A stretch of DNA of 10,270 nt from Acidobacteriota bacterium (GTDB lineage: Bacteria > Acidobacteriota > Terriglobia > Bryobacterales > Bryobacteraceae). The stretch covers positions 1 to 10,270 of the forward strand of contig JAFDVT010000366.1 in assembly GCA_018268875.1 (NCBI GenBank). The letters run 5' to 3'. Positions 5,666 to 10,270 of the stretch are shown piece by piece. Numbering within the stretch: position 1 is the first letter of the stretch; each line of letters starts with the position of its first letter. A model generated the notes under the pieces. That model did no database searches, was not told where the DNA came from, and worked only from the letters and a program-made list of their open reading frames with translations. Both the position numbers and the translations under genes were made by a program.

Positions 5666-7875
5666 TGAGTTCCATCACACCCGACCTGATTGCGCGTAAT
5701 CGCCTGACGCAATCGGAGTACGACAAGATCGTGTCTTTGCTGGGACGCGAACCTTCCCCCACCGAACTGGGCATTTTCGGCGTGATGTGGAGCGAACATT
5801 GCTCCTACAAAAGCTCGAAAATCCATCTGAAGAAGCTGCCTACGCGGTCGAAACTGGTGCTGCAAGGCCCTGGCGAGAACGCTGGCATCATCGACATTGG
5901 CGGTGGATACTGCATCGCGTTCAAGATCGAGTCGCACAACCATCCGAGCTTCATTGAGCCCTTTCAGGGCGCGGCGACGGGCGTTGGCGGCATCCTGCGC
6001 GACATCTTCACCATGGGTGCGCGCCCCATCGCTGTGATGGATGCGCTGCGTTTCGGTTCGCTGGACGCGCCTCGTACCAAGTCGATTGTCAAAGGCGTGG
6101 TTTCGGGCATTTCGCACTACGGCAACTGCTTCGGAGTACCTACTATCGGCGGCGAAACCGTGTTCGAGCCTTGTTACAACGGCAATCCGCTGGTGAACGT
6201 TTTCGCGCTTGGCGTGGCCAAGCATGGCGACATCTTTTACGGCCGGGCGACCGGCATCGGCAATCCCGTGATCTACGTCGGAGCCAAGACGGGCCGCGAC
6301 GGCATCCAGGGCGCTTCCATGGCGTCTGAAGAGTTCAACGCCGAATCGAGTTCGAAGCGTCCGAACGTGCAAGTCGGCGATCCGTTCATGGAAAAGCTTC
6401 TGCTGGAGGCTTGCCTGGAAGCGATGAAGACCGGCGCGATCGTCGGTATTCAGGACATGGGCGCCGCGGGCCTGACCTGCTCCACCTGCGAAATGGGCAG
6501 CCGCGCGGAAACCGGCGTCGAAATCGACTTGAAGTACGTCCCGCAGCGTGAAACCGGCATGACGGCGTATGAAATGATGCTGTCGGAATCGCAGGAACGC
6601 ATGCTGCTGGTGGCTGAAAAAGGCCGCGAGGACGAAGTGTTCGCGGTGTTCAAGAAGTGGGGACTCGACGCGGTGACGATCGGTACGGTTACCGATGACG
6701 GTCTGCTGCGCGTCAAGCACAACGGCGAGGTGATGGCTGAGCTGTCCAACCGCGCGCTGGCCGACGAAGCCCCGATTTACGACCGTCCGCACAATGCCAA
6801 GCCCTACCGCGCGAATGCTCCATTCGACGCGCCGGACTTTGCGCCATCGGCCGATGTACAAGCCGATCTGATTCGCCTGCTCGGTTCGCCCGACCTGTGT
6901 TCCAAGCGCTGGATTTGGGAACAGTACGACCACACGGTTCGCACCAACACGGTGCAAGGACCCGGCAGCGACGCGGCGATCGTTCGCATCAAAGAAACGG
7001 GAACGTCCGTGGCGATGTCGCTCGACGGCAACGGGCGTTACTGTCTGCTGGATCCTCGCGAAGGCGTGAAACTGATCATCGCCGAATGCTGCCGTAATCT
7101 GTCGGTGGTGGGCGCGGAACCTGTGGCCGCGACTAACAACTTGAACTTCGGCAATCCGGAACGTCCGGAGATCATGGCGCAGTTGGTGGAAGCGGTGGAA
7201 GGCATGTCCGAGGCCTGCACGTTCTTCGAGACGCCGATCACGGGCGGCAACGTCAGCCTCTACAACGAAACACTGGGCGAAGGCATTTTTCCATCGCCTG
7301 TGATGGGCATTGTCGGTCTGCTGCCGACCGCGGTTCCCGTGCCGATGGAGTTCCCCAAGGCCGGCCTGCAGGTACTGCTGATCGGTGGACTCCGCATCGA
7401 CGAAAACCTGCAACGGTTCGGCGGTACGCAGTATGCCAAGAACATTCTGAACACGATCTGGGGTCTGCCGCCGGCGCTCGACATGGATTACGAAAAGCGC
7501 GTGCAGACGGCGATTCGCGAGATCGCTCGCGCGGGTGTCGCGGCATCTGCGCACGACCTTGGCGACGGCGGTCTGGGTGTGGCGCTCGCCGAATGTTCGT
7601 TCGGCGGTGTGGGCGCGAAGATCGAGTTGAACGCGAACGTTCGCGCGGATCTTCTGCTGTTCGCAGAGAGTCCTTCACGAGTGATTGTTGCGACGTCCGA
7701 TGCCAAGGCGGTGCAAGCCATCGCGCAAAAGCACGGCGTCGAATGCCTGCGGTTGGGCGAAACGATGCGTGAACGTCTGCAGATTCGCAACGGCGCGTCG
7801 ACGCTGGTGGACGCCTCGATCGCGGAGCTCAAATGTCCGTGGTCGACAGCGCTTGAAAGCAGCCTCGCGAGTTAG
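5665..7875 (+). CDS. purL: Phosphoribosylformylglycinamidine synthase, synthetase subunit PurL (small type)
   Basis: A 736-residue protein, the expected size of the small PurL that works with separate PurQ and PurS; the large fused form is about 1,300 residues. It uses ATP and ammonia to turn FGAR into FGAM. The ATG at 5665 overlaps the purQ stop by one base and gives the normal N terminus (MSSITPDLIARNRLTQSEYD); an upstream in-frame start at 5572 lies inside purQ and is unlikely. Visible motifs are WSEHCSYKSSK (His45), ESHNHPSFIEPFQGAATGVGG (from Glu89, nucleotide/Mg site), GGNVSLYNET (527-536) in the second half, and DLGDGGLGVALAE (from Asp631). Both halves of the internally duplicated AIRS/PurM-like fold are complete, and no frame problem is seen. 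Transcription ends at the hairpin 27 bp after the stop. Confidence 0.97.
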   Translation: MSSITPDLIARNRLTQSEYDKIVSLLGREPSPTELGIFGVMWSEHCSYKSSKIHLKKLPTRSKLVLQGPGENAGIIDIGGGYCIAFKIESHNHPSFIEPFQGAATGVGGILRDIFTMGARPIAVMDALRFGSLDAPRTKSIVKGVVSGISHYGNCFGVPTIGGETVFEPCYNGNPLVNVFALGVAKHGDIFYGRATGIGNPVIYVGAKTGRDGIQGASMASEEFNAESSSKRPNVQVGDPFMEKLLLEACLEAMKTGAIVGIQDMGAAGLTCSTCEMGSRAETGVEIDLKYVPQRETGMTAYEMMLSESQERMLLVAEKGREDEVFAVFKKWGLDAVTIGTVTDDGLLRVKHNGEVMAELSNRALADEAPIYDRPHNAKPYRANAPFDAPDFAPSADVQADLIRLLGSPDLCSKRWIWEQYDHTVRTNTVQGPGSDAAIVRIKETGTSVAMSLDGNGRYCLLDPREGVKLIIAECCRNLSVVGAEPVAATNNLNFGNPERPEIMAQLVEAVEGMSEACTFFETPITGGNVSLYNETLGEGIFPSPVMGIVGLLPTAVPVPMEFPKAGLQVLLIGGLRIDENLQRFGGTQYAKNILNTIWGLPPALDMDYEKRVQTAIREIARAGVAASAHDLGDGGLGVALAECSFGGVGAKIELNANVRADLLLFAESPSRVIVATSDAKAVQAIAQKHGVECLRLGETMRERLQIRNGASTLVDASIAELKCPWSTALESSLAS

Positions 7876-7901
7876 TCGAGTTCCAAAAACACAAATAGAA
7901 A

Positions 7902-7934
7902 AAGCCCCGGTTGAATGCCGGGGCTTCTCTTTTT
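7902..7934. terminator. Bidirectional rho-independent terminator between purL and the TldE-like gene
   Basis: A 9-bp perfect stem, AAGCCCCGG (7902-7910) with CCGGGGCTT (7918-7926), encloses a 7-nt loop and is followed on the plus strand by TCTCTTTTT. On the minus strand the upstream A-rich run (7891-7903) becomes a T-tract after the same stem. It can therefore end transcripts from both convergent genes, purL and the TldE-like gene whose stop is at 7949. Confidence 0.88.
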
Positions 7935-7948
7935 AGGTGGAGTCTCCG

Positions 7949-9709
7949 TTACCGCAGCGACGGCGGAGGCGCTACCGGAGGCTTTGCCGTGTCGTCGCGA
8001 ATCCGGTCGATTTCCAGTTCGTCGAACAGCACGCCGGGCGCGACCACTGTCGACGGCGCCAGGTACCCCGGAATGCCCATCAGCGCGAAGGGCGCGTTGT
8101 TGTTCACGTAGTCGTACATCGCGACTTCGGATGTCACCGAAAGGATGTCGCGCAGCGAACGCGTCGATACGTTCTTTAGCCGTACGTTGCGAATCAATTC
8201 CTCGCGACCATCGGGGTACACGCGGTACACCAGCGTCAACGGCGCTACCGGCCTCGTCGTACTGCCGGATTGCGCGATGCTCTGGAACATCGCCTGCAAC
8301 TCGCCGACCGATGCCGTGCTCGGGTAGTCCATCTTCCGAATCAGAATGCCGTAGGGCTTACTGCGCTGCTTGCACATCTCGATCAGGTCCTTCTTCAGGT
8401 CCGCCAGAGGCTTGGTCTGTGGACCCGGGGCCGCGGTCACCATCAGATTCGCGATCGCCGCCGAACGATGGCCGAAGTTGCCCGCGAGCCTCGCGTGACC
8501 GGTGCTTCCCGTAAAGCCCTTGATGGGTTGCCGAGTGCGCAGGAACTCCTTCAATACGCCCTTTTCCACGAGCTTGACGGCTTTGGGCGCCACCGCTTCG
8601 GTATCGATCAGATAGTGTCCCATCAAGGCGTGGCCCTGTTTGGACTCCATGGTCGGGTCGTCGGTGACGTCGAACCAGTCCGGCAGGATGCGCGACCCCA
8701 CCTTGCCGTCAAGTTCGCTGGGCTGGAACGGGACGTTGCGGCCCGGTTCGCTCAACGGACGGCGCGGATTCCGCAGGTTGTCGCCGAGCATTTGGCCGAA
8801 CAATTGCGCCGCCGCCACCGGCTCGAACAACACCGGCCCGATGTAGGATTCGCCAACGGGCGCCGCTACTAGCGCCTTCACGTTCTCACCCACCTTGCGA
8901 GCGGCGGTCTGCATCACACCGTCACCGGCCATTTTTGTGTCTTCAAAGGCGAGGAACGAAGTGGCATCGCGCACCACGGAACCATCCGGCGCTTGCCCAA
9001 CGGCTCGAATGCGCATCGTCGTCAGGTAGTCCGGATAGCGCACCATCGTGCCTTCGGTGTTCAGATGATAGGAAATGCTGGACAAGGCTTCAAACTCGGC
9101 GGCCGAGGCGAGGACCTCCGGAAAGTCGCCGAAGACGGCCGACAGTTTCGTGGTCCGGGCCTTCCATTCGTCGAAGTTCACCTTGTTGCGCGGGCCGGGC
9201 ACGATCTTCAACAACGCCGGCATTTGCTGGTTGTCCGGCAGCAGCTGCTCGGTTACGTTGATGTTTTTCAGGATCTGCTGCTTGGCCGCCATCGATTCCA
9301 CCGCCGATTTGTAGGCGCGGTCGGTGGCTAGCCAGAAGTTCTGGCGCATCAGGTCGATGTTGTCGTCGAGCGGCAGAAAATCGTTGTCGTAGCGCGAACC
9401 GGAGTAGATGTTGGAGTACACCTGGTTCGTCTGGTCCATCTCGTAGCTGCCGACGCGAACCGTGACAAACGGCATGCGGTTCGCGGTCTGCCGCGCGTTG
9501 GTGATGCCGCCCAGCGTGGCGTTTACCACGGTCTGTTCCTGATCCTCCGCGCTGTAGGCGATAAAGTACGGCAGCAGGCCCATCAACTGCAGGCTTTTGG
9601 ACCTGTTGATTTCGGCCAGCATCGCTTTCAGAATCGGGTCGGTGGCTTGCGGTTGCTGTTGTGCAAACAGCGTGGCGCAAAGCAGCGAAGCGAGGATTGC
9701 TTTCCGCAT
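7949..9709 (-). CDS. Exported TldD/PmbA-family protein, TldE-like, without the HExxxH metal motif
   Basis: A 586-residue protein, longer than cytoplasmic TldD or PmbA/TldE (about 450-480). A Sec signal peptide leads (MRKAILASLLCATLFA|QQQ), then about 180 extra N-terminal residues before the recognisable family core. 'FEDTKMAGDGVMQTAARKVGENVKAL' (255-280) and the C-terminal half (about 290-570) resemble TldD/PmbA. Where TldD has HEAVGH, this protein has GPVLFEPVAAAQLFGQ (291-306): both histidines are lost, so it is probably the non-metal partner, as TldE is in the E. coli heterodimer that trims peptides such as microcin B17 and CcdA. The C terminus (387-565) is clearly paralogous to the gene just upstream. 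Its ATG shares one base with that gene's stop (TAATG), consistent with paired subunits. Location in periplasm or outside the cell is inferred from the signal. Substrate unknown. Confidence 0.82.
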   Translation of the reverse strand: MRKAILASLLCATLFAQQQPQATDPILKAMLAEINRSKSLQLMGLLPYFIAYSAEDQEQTVVNATLGGITNARQTANRMPFVTVRVGSYEMDQTNQVYSNIYSGSRYDNDFLPLDDNIDLMRQNFWLATDRAYKSAVESMAAKQQILKNINVTEQLLPDNQQMPALLKIVPGPRNKVNFDEWKARTTKLSAVFGDFPEVLASAAEFEALSSISYHLNTEGTMVRYPDYLTTMRIRAVGQAPDGSVVRDATSFLAFEDTKMAGDGVMQTAARKVGENVKALVAAPVGESYIGPVLFEPVAAAQLFGQMLGDNLRNPRRPLSEPGRNVPFQPSELDGKVGSRILPDWFDVTDDPTMESKQGHALMGHYLIDTEAVAPKAVKLVEKGVLKEFLRTRQPIKGFTGSTGHARLAGNFGHRSAAIANLMVTAAPGPQTKPLADLKKDLIEMCKQRSKPYGILIRKMDYPSTASVGELQAMFQSIAQSGSTTRPVAPLTLVYRVYPDGREELIRNVRLKNVSTRSLRDILSVTSEVAMYDYVNNNAPFALMGIPGYLAPSTVVAPGVLFDELEIDRIRDDTAKPPVAPPPSLR

Positions 9710-10270
9710 TAGCGAGCACCCCCGTTCGACAACGACAACGACGATGGCGGTGTTAACAACGGTGGCCTGTCGCGCGATTGTTCCTTGCGCTGGACTTCGA
9801 TTTCCGAAATCAGGATGGACGGCGAAATCGCTGACACCGGTACGCTGCCGCTTTCGGCGCCGCAGATGCCGTTGAACACGCCAAGCTTGTCGGATGTCGC
9901 CAGAATCTTGCTGAAGCTGGTCAACGGCGTGCCCACGATGTCCGCGCCGCGAACCATCTCGTCCGGACGCCCGTCGGCGTAGACGCGGAACACCACCAGC
10001 GGAATCACTGTGTAGGCCTGCAAGCCGCGGCGGCCCGTCGTGGTGTACCCGCCGGTGACTTCGCGAAAGTAGAGTCCATAGGGCTTGTTCTGGCGCTTCA
10101 ATTCGTCCTTCAGCATCTCTCGCAACTTATCTTCAGACACTGCCTTGGCGGACTCCACGATCAGGTTCGACTGGCGCGACGAAGCCTCGCCGCCCAGTTG
10201 TTTGCGGCCATGGCCGTTGGACTTCGAAAAACCTTCCACGGGCGACCGCGACAGCAGGAACGTCTTCAGG
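9709..10270 (-). CDS. TldD-like protein (C-terminal part, 5' partial)
   Basis: The reading frame is open to the window edge (LKTFLLSRSPVEGFSKSNGH from 10269), so the GTG at 10239 is not the real start; about 186 C-terminal residues are seen. The fragment aligns end to end with the downstream TldE-like protein: 'LKTFLLSRSPVEGFSKSNGHGR' versus 'LKEFLRTRQPIKGFTGSTGHAR', 'NKPYGLYFREV' versus 'SKPYGILIRKM', and 'VFRVYADGRPDEMVRGADIV' versus 'VYRVYPDGREELIRNVRLKN'. It keeps the TldD-type C-terminal signature CGAESGSVPV (nt about 9835-9864), which the downstream paralogue lacks. The metal-binding HExxxH, if present, lies outside the window. It is probably the metalloprotease subunit of a two-gene operon, and a signal peptide is expected but unseen. 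The tail after 'ISEIEV' is Pro/Ser-rich. Confidence 0.8.
   Translation of the reverse strand, partial: LKTFLLSRSPVEGFSKSNGHGRKQLGGEASSRQSNLIVESAKAVSEDKLREMLKDELKRQNKPYGLYFREVTGGYTTTGRRGLQAYTVIPLVVFRVYADGRPDEMVRGADIVGTPLTSFSKILATSDKLGVFNGICGAESGSVPVSAISPSILISEIEVQRKEQSRDRPPLLTPPSSLSLSNGGAR

Noticed and set aside
5476..7554. A 692-codon open frame on the minus strand antisense to purL
   Set aside because: It lies opposite the strongly conserved purL and the end of purQ, its translation is rich in His and Arg as expected for a GC-rich shadow frame, and no domain is recognisable.
1..10270. CRISPR arrays, tRNA/rRNA genes, insertion sequences, phage or defence genes
   Set aside because: No repeat-spacer pattern, RNA gene, transposase motif or inverted terminal repeat was seen; coding density and composition are uniform.

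Overview
The window looks like chromosomal housekeeping and secretion-related DNA from a high-GC, Gram-negative-type bacterium. I would place it in the Acidobacteriota, most likely the Bryobacterales/Solibacter lineage. This placement is an inference. It rests on the c-type cytochrome plus PQQ-dehydrogenase pair, the exported TldD/TldE-like pair, and the recurring signal-peptide ending '(F/M)AQQ' on three different secreted proteins. There is no rRNA or marker phylogeny to confirm it. No mobile element, phage gene, CRISPR array, tRNA or rRNA was recognised.

Layout: (1) 1-843 (+) is the C-terminal part of a GT4/GT-B glycosyltransferase that begins before the window. It converges on, and overlaps by 38 bp, (2) an exported M20-family amidohydrolase/peptidase on the minus strand (806-2080). 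(3) A 47-bp divergent intergenic gap carries two back-to-back extended -10 elements, each 7-8 nt from its start codon, which suggests leaderless mRNAs. (4) 2128-4625 (+) is a two-gene operon encoding a di-haem secreted cytochrome c and a secreted PQQ-dependent alcohol dehydrogenase-type quinoprotein, overlapping at ATGA. The cytochrome is the obvious electron acceptor. The quinoprotein carries the D-x-D signature associated with lanthanide-dependent enzymes. (5) After a short AT-rich promoter region with an imperfect palindrome and a perfect TATAAT, 4709-7875 (+) holds a small stand-alone UvrD-C/Tudor-like (DUF3553-type) protein with a Lys-rich and Ala-rich tail, then purQ and purL, which encode FGAM synthase of purine synthesis. 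(6) A bidirectional rho-independent terminator separates purL from (7) two translationally coupled minus-strand genes (7949-9709 and 9709 to the window edge) for paralogous TldD/PmbA-family proteins. The complete one is exported and has lost the HExxxH metalloprotease motif.

Coding density is very high. Three of the gene junctions are coupled start/stop overlaps (ATGA once, TAATG twice). The largest unassigned gap, 4626-4708, is only 83 bp, so no stretch above 300 bp lacks a gene. No clearly new defence or mobile system is visible. The most interesting points are the predicted lanthanide-type quinoprotein lacking its vicinal cysteine pair, the exported TldD/E pair, the Tudor-like gene sitting where purS is usually found, and the symmetric leaderless divergent promoters.
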